The notes beneath the pieces are model-generated. The model was not told where the DNA came from. It made no database searches and saw only the letters and a program-made list of their open reading frames with translations. From NCBI RefSeq assembly GCF_002135435.1, contig NZ_NEGK01000011.1, positions 62,001 through 126,000 on the forward strand: a stretch of 64,000 nucleotides of DNA. The letters are read 5' to 3'. Both the position numbers and the translations under genes were made by a program. This document shows positions 1-9,426 of this stretch, piece after piece. Numbering within the stretch: the stretch's first letter is position 1; every line of letters begins with the position of its first letter. This stretch comes from Acinetobacter sp. ANC 3813. GTDB taxonomy: Bacteria > Pseudomonadota > Gammaproteobacteria > Pseudomonadales > Moraxellaceae.

Positions 1-645
1 GATATAGCCTTTAGGAATATGGAAGCCAAAACCTTCTGCAATCAAGCTAATACCGATTAACAATAAGAAGCTTAAACACAAAATCACCACAGTTTGGTGA
101 CGGTTTACAAACGCAGTTAATGGTTTAGAAGCCAATAGCATTACAGCCATAGCAACAATCATCGCTGCCATCATAATGCGGATATCATCCACCATACCAA
201 TCGCGGTAATGACTGAATCTAAAGAGAATACTGCATCGAGCACGACAATTTGCGCGACAACGGCTGCAAAGCTCGCATAGACCACATTATTCGAAACTTT
301 GACTTCCGGCTTACCTTCAATTTTTTCATGCAATTCAGTCACGGCTTTATACACGAGGAATAAACCACCGCCTAAAAGGATGAGGTCACGCCCAGAAAAA
401 CTATGATCAAATATATTAATGAGGGGTTCGGTCAGTGTGACTAACCAAGAGATAGCGAACAATAAACCTAATCGCATAAATAATGCGAGCGATAAGCCAA
501 GTACACGGGCTTTATCACGCTGTTCAGGAGGGAGCTTTTCAGCCAAAATTGCAATAAAAACGAGGTTATCAATCCCCAATACAATTTCAAGAATAATTAA
601 AGTAATTAAGCCAACCCATAAACCTGGGTCCATTAAAAATTCCAT
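1..645 (-). CDS. TerC family integral membrane protein (YoaE-like), C-terminus cut off by the window
   Basis: The frame opens with ATG at 643-645 on the minus strand and runs without a stop to the window edge, giving the first 215 residues. The protein is strongly hydrophobic and shows the TerC/YoaE hallmarks: [13 protein letters not shown] at the start, an acidic [12 protein letters not shown] membrane motif near residue 20, a second [17 protein letters not shown] motif near residue 125, and [12 protein letters not shown] at the visible end. TerC proteins are inner-membrane proteins linked to metal-ion handling, manganese efflux or tellurite resistance. E. coli YoaE carries CBS and CorC domains after this membrane part, but whether this one does lies outside the window. 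A GGAG about 10 bases upstream can serve as ribosome binding site. Family assignment is firm; substrate is unknown. Confidence 0.85.
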   Translation of the reverse strand, partial: MEFLMDPGLWVGLITLIILEIVLGIDNLVFIAILAEKLPPEQRDKARVLGLSLALFMRLGLLFAISWLVTLTEPLINIFDHSFSGRDLILLGGGLFLVYKAVTELHEKIEGKPEVKVSNNVVYASFAAVVAQIVVLDAVFSLDSVITAIGMVDDIRIMMAAMIVAMAVMLLASKPLTAFVNRHQTVVILCLSFLLLIGISLIAEGFGFHIPKGYI

Positions 646-1119
646 TATTGTTTATCTCCAAAGCTAAAAGTTGTGAAGCGCGCTTGAAGAAACTTAGACA
701 GACCTACGCACGGCGAGGGATCCATAGATATAACCTATTCAACTGTAGATAAATTAATTATGCACAAAGTTTGAATTTTGTATCTAGTTTTTTGTAATGA
801 TTCTTTAAAAAATATCGATCTTGTCATCTTCAAGCTGTAATTGGCTACTATGCGACCAGCACAGCTGGTATTAGAAAAATACAATTTACAATCAAGTCAT
901 TATCCTGATCATTAAACATGCAGCATCAATAAGTAAATGCAGATTTTGTTACCCATTTTCTATGCATAAATCTTAAGACACAGCTCAAAGGCAGCTGAAG
1001 TCCAAGAACACTTAGCAATTCTTTAATATATTTGATAAAAATCTATTGATATTGCACCAATATTTTTCATAAAATGTCGACTCGTTAAAATAAAATTACA
1101 AAAAAATTGGGGACGTTTA
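646..1119. other. Noncoding region between two divergent genes
   Basis: This AT-rich stretch of 474 bases separates the minus-strand TerC-like gene from the plus-strand MarR gene and must hold both promoters. I see only tiny open frames and no convincing RNA structure. TerC genes elsewhere can be preceded by a manganese riboswitch (yybP-ykoY), but I could not recognise its conserved core here. A GGGGA motif just before position 1120 is the ribosome binding site of the MarR gene. Confidence 0.5.
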
Positions 1120-1584
1120 ATGACGAAAAAATATGCAAAGTTTTTGCCAAGTGGCGATGACTTCAATTTAGAAGACTTTCCATATTATTGGGTCACTCAA
1201 GTGCATGCTCAATATGTGTTAAATGTCGATCATGCTTTGAAAAAATATGGAGTTGATAATTCCCGGAGGCGTATTTTACTTGCGTTGAAGTCCAAACCAA
1301 ATGCAAGTGTTTCTGATTTGTCCGAAATGGTGGTCTCTAAGATGTCTACCACCACTAAAATTGTATACCGCCTCAAAGATGAAGGTTTTGTAAATACCTA
1401 TTCTTGTGAAGATGATGCACGCATAACCCGTGTCATCTTAACGGAGAAAGGGAATCAGATGACGCAAAAAATCAATGATTTAACGAATGTTGTTTTAGAG
1501 CAGTCATTCGAAGGCTTAACACCGCTGCAAATTGAAAAAACGATGGAAAGTTTGAAGCACATTTTCAAAAACCTTTCACGTTAA
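1120..1584 (+). CDS. MarR family transcriptional regulator
   Basis: This 154-residue protein has the size and layout of MarR winged-helix regulators: an N-terminal dimerisation helix, a helix-turn-helix around residues 58-90 (ASVSDLSEMVVSKMSTTTKI), a wing with the typical DDARITRVILTEKG motif around residues 104-118, and a C-terminal helix. MarR proteins bind DNA as dimers and usually respond to small aromatic ligands. The start is supported by GGGGA nine bases upstream. It is transcribed away from the TerC-like gene and converges on the SRAP gene, whose end lies 13 bases away. No target or ligand can be inferred from the neighbours. Confidence 0.9.
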   Translation: MTKKYAKFLPSGDDFNLEDFPYYWVTQVHAQYVLNVDHALKKYGVDNSRRRILLALKSKPNASVSDLSEMVVSKMSTTTKIVYRLKDEGFVNTYSCEDDARITRVILTEKGNQMTQKINDLTNVVLEQSFEGLTPLQIEKTMESLKHIFKNLSR

Positions 1585-1597
1585 TTCAAAGCAATAA

Positions 1598-2257
1598 TTA
1601 ATCGAAAAAATTCAGTTGGGGGCTGATTTTTTCGATTTTTATTTTAGGAACATGCGAGCATTCAAATTCTTCTACTGGAAAACCCGTAATAAAACTAGAA
1701 ATATTCGGAGATTTCCAATTCAGCCATGTCTCAAGCTGCTCATGCGGAATAACAATGACTGAGCGCTTTACATTGCCGGGTTCATGAAATTCTTTCATCA
1801 TTGGATGGTCTATCGCATCCATGGTCAGCATTGTGGATGATCGAATAATTTCTTGCCCTTTTTGGCAAATCTCATATAAAGCTGCTATATAAAACGCCTT
1901 GCCATCTTTGCGTCTTACACCCCATCGCTGCGGTTTATTGTCTATATATTTAGATTCATAAAATTCTGCAACTGGAATCACGCCAAATTTGCATTTATTA
2001 ACCGCATTTTGAAAGGTCGGCTTTTGCTGTAAAGTCTCGCTTCTCGCATTGTAAGTTTTAAGCGCAATTGAGGTGTCATCGGCCCATTTCGGGATCATGC
2101 CAAAATGAACTTTGCGCCATTCCAGCCCTAGCGGCGATTGAAAAAGTAAAGGCAGTTCATAATTTGGATAAATTTCATCTGGACATTCAAACCCCAAGTC
2201 AGGCAAACCCAACTGATGCAGTTGGGCTAAAGTTAAGGGCTTGAAGTTTGCACACAT
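1598..2257 (-). CDS. SOS response-associated peptidase (SRAP/YedK/HMCES family)
   Basis: The 219-residue protein starts with Met-Cys, placing the catalytic cysteine at position 2 as in all SRAP proteins, where it becomes the N-terminus after Met removal. Other family landmarks are the NARSET motif (residues 70-75), the PVAEFYE segment with a conserved Glu near 98, and a histidine near 158. In YedK/HMCES this cysteine forms a thiazolidine crosslink with abasic sites in single-stranded DNA and so shields them. Length matches YedK. It converges with the MarR gene. Whether it is LexA/SOS-regulated is not visible, because no clear LexA box is seen and Acinetobacter lacks a standard LexA. Confidence 0.9.
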   Translation of the reverse strand: MCANFKPLTLAQLHQLGLPDLGFECPDEIYPNYELPLLFQSPLGLEWRKVHFGMIPKWADDTSIALKTYNARSETLQQKPTFQNAVNKCKFGVIPVAEFYESKYIDNKPQRWGVRRKDGKAFYIAALYEICQKGQEIIRSSTMLTMDAIDHPMMKEFHEPGNVKRSVIVIPHEQLETWLNWKSPNISSFITGFPVEEFECSHVPKIKIEKISPQLNFFD

Positions 2258-2363
2258 GATTTAAAACATTCAAATTGTCTGACGAACATTATATCGCACA
2301 GGAGGAATCGTTCAAATTCAGCGGCATTTATAGTGCTAAATTTTAACTAGCAACCTGACCTGC

Positions 2364-2846
2364 TTAGGGAGCCAGCGGTTTATTGACCAGCTGCATTGCT
2401 TTATAAATCCGCCAATACACGATAAAAGAAAAAATAGGATCTAAAATTGTTTCTAAATATTGGTCAATATAATTTTTCACCTGACCGTCAATCAGATGTG
2501 CGCCCAAAGACCAAACGGCTGCAAACATCATTAACACGACCAAATACACTACAGCAATACGTAACACAATGGGGAAATACAGCGCCACAAATCGGTTTAA
2601 AAAGTTTTTGCCCTGCTCTGCGCCATTCGCTTTAAAAATGGCGTTGGTCCAGCTAATTAATAAACCGACATTAATCAAAAATACAGCAAAATTTATTCTT
2701 AAAGGCTGCTCTGGACTAACAATCACAGCAAAGAAAGAAAATAGAATTAATATACTGCTGGCAATATAGTAATTTTTATATTGGACCGCCGTTACTTTAT
2801 TGAGCCTTAAGTCTTCTATCAGCTTTTGCAAGTTCCAGAAATACAT
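2364..2846 (-). CDS. Hypothetical multi-pass membrane protein
   Basis: I do not recognise this 160-residue protein. It has a charged N-terminal stretch (residues 1-25, rich in Lys and Arg) followed by about four hydrophobic segments near residues 28-45, 50-68, 90-115 and 135-150. No enzymatic motif is visible. It lies downstream of the glcB terminator on the same strand and is probably an independent unit. Codon use matches the neighbouring genes, so the frame is credible. Confidence 0.65.
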   Translation of the reverse strand: MYFWNLQKLIEDLRLNKVTAVQYKNYYIASSILILFSFFAVIVSPEQPLRINFAVFLINVGLLISWTNAIFKANGAEQGKNFLNRFVALYFPIVLRIAVVYLVVLMMFAAVWSLGAHLIDGQVKNYIDQYLETILDPIFSFIVYWRIYKAMQLVNKPLAP

Positions 2847-2882
2847 CTATATAGCGTCCTGTTTTATGAATGAACAGCAATG

Positions 2883-2909
2883 AAAAAAAGCCTCCGAAGA
2901 GGCTTTTTT
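2883..2909 (-). terminator. Rho-independent terminator of glcB
   Basis: A GCCTC/GAGGC stem with a four-base loop (2890-2903) is flanked by A and T runs. Read on the minus strand it is followed by a T run and lies just beyond the glcB stop codon. Confidence 0.85.
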
Positions 2910-2920
2910 AGATTTACAGA

Positions 2921-5083
2921 TTAGTCACCTGTATAACCTTTTAATTTCAAACGCGCTGCATGCAGAAGCGGCTCTGTATAACCCGATGGCTGCTCGCCGC
3001 CTTTGAATACCAAGTCATAAGCAGCTTGATATGCATAACCGTCAAAGCCTGGCGCCATTGGCGTGTAAAGCGGATCATTCGCATTTTGCTCATCCACAAT
3101 TTTCGCCATGCGCTTGAATACTTCTTCTACTTGCTCAGCAGTCACAATACCGTGACGCAGCCAGTTCGCAACGTGCTGTGAAGAAATACGCAGTGTTGCG
3201 CGGTCTTCCATCAAACCTACGTTGTTGATGTCTGGCACTTTCGAACAGCCCACACCCAAGTCAACCCAGCGAACCACATAGCCCAAAATACCTTGCAGGT
3301 TATTTTCAAGCTCTTTAGTTTTCTCTTCTTCAGACCAGTTTGTATCTGTCGCTAAAGGCGGAGTTAACAAGTCATCTACAGACAACGCTTCAGTTTTTAG
3401 AAGTTCTTGCTGACGGTTAGATACGTTGCACTGATGGTAGTGAATCGCGTGAATTACAGCGCCAGATGGAGACGGAACCCAAGCACAGCTTGCGCCCGCT
3501 TCAGGATGCTCAATCTTGGTTTTGTACATATCAGCAAGCATATCTGGTTTTGGCCACATGCCTTTACCAATTTGCGCTTTGCCGCGTAAGCCCGCTTGAA
3601 GACCGATCATTACATTACGGTTTTCGTATGCTGGGAACCAGATTTGCGACTTCACTTCGCCTTTACGCACGAATGGGCCTGCTTCCATGAACGTATGGAT
3701 TTCATCACCAGTACGGTCCATAAAGCCTGTATTAATGAAGATCGTACGATCTTTCGCTTGCGCGATACAGTTTTTCAAGTTCACAGATGTACGGCGCTCT
3801 TCATCCATGATCCCGATTTTAAGCGTTTTTTCAGGCAAGCCCAGCGCTTGTTCAGCACGTGAGAACAGTTCTACGGCAAATGCAACTTCTTCCGGACCAT
3901 GCATTTTTGGCTTCACGATGTACATCGAACCTTTACGAGAGTTCTTAATCGTGTTTTCGCCTTTAATATCTGCAAAAGTCAGTAAAGGAGTAACCAATGC
4001 GTCCATAATGCCTTCGTAGATTTCAGCGCCGTCTACAAGGATCGCAGGGTTTGTCATCAAGTGACCCACGTTGCGAAGCAGCATCAATGAACGGCCATGA
4101 AGCTTCGTTTCACCGCCAATCAAGTTTTTGTGCGTACGGTCTTGGTTCAATGTACGAGTTACAGTTTTACCGTTTTTCTCGATTGATTCAGACAGTGTAC
4201 CGCGCATTAAACCTAACCAGTTGCGGTAGCCTTCTACTTTTTCTTCTGCATCAACCGCTGCAATTGAGTCTTCTAAATCTTGAATCGTGGTTAGAGCAGC
4301 TTCGAGTACTAAATCTTTAACGCCAGCAGCATCAGTTTTACCGATTGGGCTGTTTGCATCAATTTCGATAACAACATGCAAGCCATTGTTCAGTAATACG
4401 ATTTCTACAGGAGTGGCTTCATCACCATTAAAGCCAACAAACTGAGCTTCATGCGCTAAAGTTGTTACCGTACCGTCTTTCAGCGTTACTGCAAGCTTTT
4501 TGCCTTCTACCGCATATTGAGTCGCATCTGTATGAGAACCTGCAGCCAGCGGGAAAGTTTCATTTAAGAAATTTTTAGCAAACGCGATTACTTTGTCGCC
4601 GCGCACTGGGTTATAGCCCTTGCCTTTTTCTGCGCCGCCTTCTTCTGAAATGACGTCAAAGCCGTAAAGCGCATCATATAAAGAGCCCCAGCGAGCGTTT
4701 GCAGCGTTTAAGCAGTAACGTGCATTACGCACAGGTACTACAAGCTGCGAACCAGCCAATAATGCGATTTCTTCGTCTACATTTTCTGTGCTGATTTGGA
4801 AATCTTCTACTTCTGGTAATAAGTAGCCAATTTCGGTAAGGAAAGCTTTATAAGCTTCGAGTTCAAATTTGTTGTTGCGGTGCCATTCATCAATCTTCGC
4901 TTGAATGTCGTCACGCTTAGCCAATAGTGCTTTGTTCTTTGGGCTAAGATCGACAACGACTTGTTCAAAGTTTTTCCAGTAAGTTTCACTGTCCAAACCT
5001 GAACCTGGAAGTGCTTCATTTTCGATGAAATCGTAAAGTTCTTTAGCAATCGCTAACTTGCCTTTTTGAATACGTGCAGTCAT
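2921..5083 (-). CDS. glcB: Malate synthase G
   Basis: The 720-residue protein matches the single-chain malate synthase G family (about 723 residues in E. coli). It condenses glyoxylate with acetyl-CoA to malate in the glyoxylate bypass, allowing growth on acetate, fatty acids and glycolate. Seen in the sequence: the [20 protein letters not shown] segment of the TIM barrel near residues 330-350, the EVAFAVELF and [15 protein letters not shown] segments near 400-440, and [16 protein letters not shown] near residue 610, which carries a cysteine typical of the family. An AGGAAAG ribosome binding site precedes the ATG. It appears monocistronic, with a terminator 12 bases beyond the stop and a long upstream region. 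Confidence 0.97.
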   Translation of the reverse strand: MTARIQKGKLAIAKELYDFIENEALPGSGLDSETYWKNFEQVVVDLSPKNKALLAKRDDIQAKIDEWHRNNKFELEAYKAFLTEIGYLLPEVEDFQISTENVDEEIALLAGSQLVVPVRNARYCLNAANARWGSLYDALYGFDVISEEGGAEKGKGYNPVRGDKVIAFAKNFLNETFPLAAGSHTDATQYAVEGKKLAVTLKDGTVTTLAHEAQFVGFNGDEATPVEIVLLNNGLHVVIEIDANSPIGKTDAAGVKDLVLEAALTTIQDLEDSIAAVDAEEKVEGYRNWLGLMRGTLSESIEKNGKTVTRTLNQDRTHKNLIGGETKLHGRSLMLLRNVGHLMTNPAILVDGAEIYEGIMDALVTPLLTFADIKGENTIKNSRKGSMYIVKPKMHGPEEVAFAVELFSRAEQALGLPEKTLKIGIMDEERRTSVNLKNCIAQAKDRTIFINTGFMDRTGDEIHTFMEAGPFVRKGEVKSQIWFPAYENRNVMIGLQAGLRGKAQIGKGMWPKPDMLADMYKTKIEHPEAGASCAWVPSPSGAVIHAIHYHQCNVSNRQQELLKTEALSVDDLLTPPLATDTNWSEEEKTKELENNLQGILGYVVRWVDLGVGCSKVPDINNVGLMEDRATLRISSQHVANWLRHGIVTAEQVEEVFKRMAKIVDEQNANDPLYTPMAPGFDGYAYQAAYDLVFKGGEQPSGYTEPLLHAARLKLKGYTGD

Positions 5084-5462
5084 TGTCTTTCCTGATATTG
5101 CTACTTTTTATAACAAGAGATTCCAGTATACCTATTTATACTTAGCTGAATAGCACTATCACATTACTAAATAACGATCATTTTTTAACAAATAAATACC
5201 CTCATTTACCTGCTAAAGATGATGTTGGGCAATGCAATATCACCAGCTTGAATGCTCTTTTACAGTTTATAAAGTTTTTGAAATGTCGAAATTAGACTTA
5301 AGTGCAGAGTTATGCTGTAAAACTGAGCAAACCTGATTATTTTATCTACTCGAAGCCTTGATTAAGCCATGAAATACAAGAAATGTCGATAAACTGTACG
5401 GCCTATTTTGCATAAAAAAAGCGCCTATTTTCAGCGCTTTTTCCCAAATTACTGACTAAAAA
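5084..5462. other. Noncoding region upstream of glcB and downstream of zapE
   Basis: The 379 bases carry the glcB promoter region at the left and the zapE terminator at the right. A TATACT hexamer on the minus strand at 5125-5130 could be the glcB -10 element, but the matching -35 is poor. No coding frame or repeat stands out. Confidence 0.45.
5414..5442 (-). terminator. Rho-independent terminator of zapE
   Basis: A GCGC/GCGC hairpin (5421-5437) is flanked by an A run on the left and a T run on the right. On the minus strand it follows the zapE stop codon by about 20 bases and ends in a T run. Confidence 0.75.
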
Positions 5463-6608
5463 TTACTCAGCAACCTCAGAAGCGCTGATTTGGCGATGTG
5501 CAGAATTTAAGTAATCATCTGACTGCATTTCCAGCAAACGTGAACGCGTGCGTTCAATTTCAAAGGCTAATTTTTCACCTTGATAGATATCAATAATTGT
5601 ATCTTCAGAAGTTAACAGCAATTTCACACCTCGGTCGTAAAACTCATCGACCAGATAAATAAAGCGGCGTGTACCCTCAGATAAGTAGTCCGTCATATGC
5701 GGCACATTACTCACCAGAACCGTGTTATACACATTCGCGATTTCAATGAAGTCGGCTGGACTGCGCGGCTTTAAGCAAAGTTCTGAATATTCACACCACA
5801 GCACATCTTCAGTATGGCCTATTGTTTCAACAATACGTTTATTGATGATGATCGGCTCTTGTGACTGCACTTGAGTCTGCGTCAATGCGGTAAATCGCTG
5901 CGCCATCCAAAGCTTATTTTCATGGGTTAACGGCGATTTAAATAATTGCGCCTGTTTCAGTACACGCAGACGGTAATCCACCCCTGCATCTACATTCAGC
6001 ACGACGCAGTTCTTTTTCACCATTTCAATGGTAGGCAGAAAACGGTCACGGTGAATGCCATTTTTATACAAGCCATCTGGCGCAATATTTGAGGTTGCTA
6101 CCAAAGTTACGCCGCGGGTAAACAATTTTTGGAATAAATCGCTCAGAATCATCGCATCTGTTACGTTGGATACAAAGAATTCATCAAAACAGATCACCAC
6201 AGCTTCTTTATAAATTTGATCTGCAACCATTTCTAAAGGATTGCGCTGACCCGAAAGCTTGTTTAATTCACGGTGTACATGCTGCATAAAATGATGAAAA
6301 TGCATGCGGGTTTTGCGGCGGAACGGCACAGATTCATAGAACTGATCCATCAGCCAAGTTTTACCGCGGCCGACACCGCCCCACATATACACGCCGCGCG
6401 GTGATGTTTGACGGCGGAAACGGCGAAAGGCTTTTTTAGATGCTTTGAAACGCTGAATCAGTTCCTGCCAAACGCGGTCCAGTTCATGCACCGCAATTGC
6501 CTGTTCTTCATCTGGCAAAAATTGACCTGAAGCCAGCGCTTGCGCATAGCGCTCTGCGGGTGAAATGGGAGTAAAAGCCGTGCTGTGGTGAGTTTGAAAG
6601 TCAGACAT
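5463..6608 (-). CDS. zapE: Cell division protein ZapE (AFG1-like ATPase)
   Basis: The 381-residue protein belongs to the AFG1/ZapE P-loop ATPases. The Walker A motif GGVGRGKT is at residues 77-84, followed by family segments MRMHFHHFMQHVH-like near 102-112, the Walker B motif VICFDEFFVSNVTDAMIL near 138-155, and LVATSNIAPDGLYKNG near 174-189. In E. coli, ZapE associates with the Z-ring and is needed under low oxygen or heat stress. It has its own terminator and no tight operon partner. Length agrees with the family (375-385 residues). Confidence 0.93.
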   Translation of the reverse strand: MSDFQTHHSTAFTPISPAERYAQALASGQFLPDEEQAIAVHELDRVWQELIQRFKASKKAFRRFRRQTSPRGVYMWGGVGRGKTWLMDQFYESVPFRRKTRMHFHHFMQHVHRELNKLSGQRNPLEMVADQIYKEAVVICFDEFFVSNVTDAMILSDLFQKLFTRGVTLVATSNIAPDGLYKNGIHRDRFLPTIEMVKKNCVVLNVDAGVDYRLRVLKQAQLFKSPLTHENKLWMAQRFTALTQTQVQSQEPIIINKRIVETIGHTEDVLWCEYSELCLKPRSPADFIEIANVYNTVLVSNVPHMTDYLSEGTRRFIYLVDEFYDRGVKLLLTSEDTIIDIYQGEKLAFEIERTRSRLLEMQSDDYLNSAHRQISASEVAE

Positions 6609-6691
6609 ATCTTTAATACTATTTAGGGCTATAGCAAGTATAGCGAAGATTGAACCGTAATATATAACACTTTGGGATGATCATACTTAGG

Positions 6692-7699
6692 CTATTTGGT
6701 GTATTTACGTGGACTTTGACCAAACCAGCGTTTGAAAGCGTGATTAAATGCCGCAGGCTCTGAATAGCCTAATAACTCTGCAATCATTTCAATTGAATAC
6801 TCCTTGTACTCCATCAGCCTTAAAGCCTTGTCCTTAATAATATCTTCACGGATTTGCTTATAGCTGGTATTCAGCTGCTGCAATTGATGCCTTAAAGTCC
6901 TTTCTGGCACATTCAGCGCCTGCGCCGTTTCCGCCATGCTTGGCATTAAGCCTGTTTGCAGCTCGAGATAGTCCTGCACCCGCTGAATCAGCGATGGCGC
7001 ATCCTCATCCGACATTAAACGCTCAAGCTCCGCAATGCATTTTGCTTCGTATAACCTGAATGTAATGATATCTGCCGAAGGAATTTTTACATCAAAGACT
7101 GATTCGTCAAACCAAAAACATGCGCTAGCCGCGCCAAATTTTACCTGAGTTCCATAATAATCATGGTATACCGCCAACTGTTCCGGATCTTGCGGCGCTT
7201 GGAATGGCAAATCGATCTGCACTTGAGGAGATGCCAAGCCCATCATTTTGTATAAATCCCGAATAAATTTATATGTTCCAGAAATTTCACACTGAGCCAG
7301 CAATAGACCTAATTCTATTTGGATATCCTGCGGCTGGTAGCATAAGGCCATTTTTGAATCTAAGACTTGCAAACTTAAATGACCTGTCAAATGGGTCAGC
7401 TGCTGAAAACGAATTCCCTGTTTCAGTACGGTATGAATGTCCGAGCTAGTGACCAAAAGCATCAGCAGCGGTCCATATCCTGCCAGCGCATAATGCTGCC
7501 CAATGAATAAACCTTTTTCAGGAGCAACATCTTCACCAATGACCTTAAGCACATCCCATTCAAGGCTAGGATGAATGATAGACGTCGCATCCAGCGCATC
7601 AATGCGCAGCCCAATAGTCTGAAGCTTTTCATCTACATCTATCCCAGCTTTGCGCATGCCTTGCACCAAATACATCAAGCTTAGGATTGATCGCTTCAT
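6692..7699 (-). CDS. AraC family transcriptional regulator
   Basis: This 335-residue regulator has an N-terminal ligand-binding type domain (residues about 15-200, as in OruR/ArgR-type AraC proteins) and a C-terminal pair of helix-turn-helix motifs (residues about 245-335). The latter ends with the family signature around YSIEMIAELLGYSEPAAFNH and RWFGQSPRKY. It is divergent from the flavin monooxygenase gene across 156 bases, the usual layout for an activator of the neighbouring catabolic gene. The inferred role is therefore control of the monooxygenase and possibly the exporter downstream. The inducer is unknown. Confidence 0.9.
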   Translation of the reverse strand: MKRSILSLMYLVQGMRKAGIDVDEKLQTIGLRIDALDATSIIHPSLEWDVLKVIGEDVAPEKGLFIGQHYALAGYGPLLMLLVTSSDIHTVLKQGIRFQQLTHLTGHLSLQVLDSKMALCYQPQDIQIELGLLLAQCEISGTYKFIRDLYKMMGLASPQVQIDLPFQAPQDPEQLAVYHDYYGTQVKFGAASACFWFDESVFDVKIPSADIITFRLYEAKCIAELERLMSDEDAPSLIQRVQDYLELQTGLMPSMAETAQALNVPERTLRHQLQQLNTSYKQIREDIIKDKALRLMEYKEYSIEMIAELLGYSEPAAFNHAFKRWFGQSPRKYTK

Positions 7700-7855
7700 T
7701 GGTTTATCAATTCAAGTTTAGGTATTTCATTTTTACTATAAATTTTCCTGCTTGCAAATTGCCGTTTTGATCAATTTTCATGTCATCCCAATCATAGTGA
7801 CAAATAATCATTTTGATTTATGCTACGGACATAAGGAATAAAAAGAGCTTAAGGC

Positions 7856-9376
7856 ATGGATCAAATGCAAGATCAAACGCTGCAGAAACTAAATGAACAA
7901 AAAATACAGGTCGCTATTATCGGTGGAGGCTTTGGCGGAATTGCCATGGCCATACGCCTGCTGCAAAGCGGTATACGGGATTTTATTATTCTAGAAAAAT
8001 CCAATGATTTTGGCGGCACTTGGCGTGAAAACCGCTACCCCGGTGCTGCTTGTGACGTACAGTCACACATGTATTCCCTCTCATTTGCCCCAAAAACCGA
8101 CTGGTCTAAGCGATATGCAGAAGCGCCGGAGATTTTTGACTACATCAAAAGCTTAATTACACAGTTTAATTTAGCGCAGTACACACAGCTGCAATGTGAA
8201 GTGCTTTCTGCCGAATATCAGGAACAGGAATGCCAATGGCAGCTGAGCCTGAATGACCAAAGCACGCTGATTGCGCAATACGTGGTTTTTGCTTCAGGTC
8301 CTTTACATGTACCGCAAATTCCGCACATTAAGGGCATTGAAAACTTTAAAGGGAAAGTATTTCATTCTTCGCAATGGGACCACAATTACAGCTTATACGG
8401 CAAAACCGTTGCCTCTATCGGTACTGGCGGCAGCGCCATTCAGTACATTCCAGAAATTGCGCCGCAAACTGAAAAGCTTTATGTATTCCAGCGCACAGCG
8501 GCATGGGTGATTCCTCGCGATGAACGGGTCTATAAAAGCTTAGAAAAGAAACTTTTTGCAAAATATGATTGGTTTAGAAAGCTGCATCGCGCCCGCTTGT
8601 ATTGGTCAAATGAATCCCGCGTTGTGCCTATTGTGAAGCCTTTCACCATGAAATATGCGCAAAAACTTGCTGAGTTGTTTATCCGCCATCAAGTGAAAGA
8701 CAAAGAAATTGCAAAAAAATTAATTCCAGACTACATCATGGGCTGTAAACGGATTTTAGTATCCAATAAATATTTCCCAGCCTTCAACCGTAAAAATGTC
8801 GAATTGGTGACTGAAGGCATTCAAGAACTCACCGCTGACAGCATCATTAGCAAAGATGGCCGCATTCGTAAAATTGACTGCCTGATTTATGGCACAGGTT
8901 TTATCACTGACCCTCGTATCTATCTTAAATCCTTTAATTGCAAAGGCTTAAATGGTTTAGAACTGAAAGATGCATGGCAAAATGGCGCGGAAAGTTTTTA
9001 TGGCATCAGCACCAAAGGCTTTCCAAATCTATTTCAGCTATTAGGCCCAAATACCGTACTGGCGCATAACTCCGTCATTTTTATGATTGAGTCGCAAGTA
9101 GAATACATTCTGCAAATGATGGATTTGGTTAAGCGCTCACACAGCCAAGCCATTGTGGTTAAAGACCAAGTTCAGGATCAATTTAATCAAAATGTGCAAG
9201 ACATGATGGATGGCACCGTTTGGCAATCTGGCTGTGTAAGCTGGTACCAGCAGGATGGCGGCAAAAACTTTGCCCTTTGGCCAACCTACACATGGAAATA
9301 TTGGCTCAATACGAAAAAGCTGAATCCCGCGGACTATCTGCTTTACACAAAATCAGCGCAAAATCATGCAGCTTAA
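7856..9376 (+). CDS. Flavin-containing monooxygenase, Baeyer-Villiger type
   Basis: The 506-residue protein carries an FAD-binding Rossmann motif GGGFGG (residues 23-28), the Baeyer-Villiger fingerprint FKGKVFHSSQWDH (164-176), and a second NADPH-binding motif GTGGSA (189-194). These enzymes insert one oxygen atom next to a ketone carbonyl, or oxidise heteroatoms, using NADPH and O2. The substrate cannot be read from sequence. A nearby divergent AraC regulator suggests inducible catabolism of a ketone or similar compound. It is not obviously AlmA, the long-chain alkane monooxygenase of Acinetobacter, whose N-terminal region reads differently. ATGs at 7856 and 7865 are both possible starts. 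Confidence 0.88.
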   Translation: MDQMQDQTLQKLNEQKIQVAIIGGGFGGIAMAIRLLQSGIRDFIILEKSNDFGGTWRENRYPGAACDVQSHMYSLSFAPKTDWSKRYAEAPEIFDYIKSLITQFNLAQYTQLQCEVLSAEYQEQECQWQLSLNDQSTLIAQYVVFASGPLHVPQIPHIKGIENFKGKVFHSSQWDHNYSLYGKTVASIGTGGSAIQYIPEIAPQTEKLYVFQRTAAWVIPRDERVYKSLEKKLFAKYDWFRKLHRARLYWSNESRVVPIVKPFTMKYAQKLAELFIRHQVKDKEIAKKLIPDYIMGCKRILVSNKYFPAFNRKNVELVTEGIQELTADSIISKDGRIRKIDCLIYGTGFITDPRIYLKSFNCKGLNGLELKDAWQNGAESFYGISTKGFPNLFQLLGPNTVLAHNSVIFMIESQVEYILQMMDLVKRSHSQAIVVKDQVQDQFNQNVQDMMDGTVWQSGCVSWYQQDGGKNFALWPTYTWKYWLNTKKLNPADYLLYTKSAQNHAA

Positions 9377-9391
9377 ACATTAAAAGTTCAT

Positions 9392-9420
9392 AATAGGCAG
9401 ATGTTCACCATCTGCCTATT
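9392..9420 (+). promoter_or_regulatory. Perfect 12-bp stem-loop just before the lysO start codon
   Basis: AATAGGCAGATG (9392-9403) pairs perfectly with CATCTGCCTATT (9409-9420) around a five-base loop. It ends seven bases before the ATG of the LysO-type gene, where a ribosome binding site would be expected, and no AGGAG-like motif is present. It may be the terminator of the monooxygenase gene, although the following bases are only a weak T run, or a translational control element. Confidence 0.6.
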
Positions 9421-9426
9421 TATATT

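Noticed and set aside
646..760. Possible manganese (yybP-ykoY) riboswitch upstream of the TerC-like gene
   Set aside because: Family context suggested it, but the conserved riboswitch core sequences were not found by eye.
6692..9376. AlmA-type long-chain alkane monooxygenase
   Set aside because: The monooxygenase has a Baeyer-Villiger fingerprint, but its N-terminal sequence does not resemble AlmA, so only the general class is supported.
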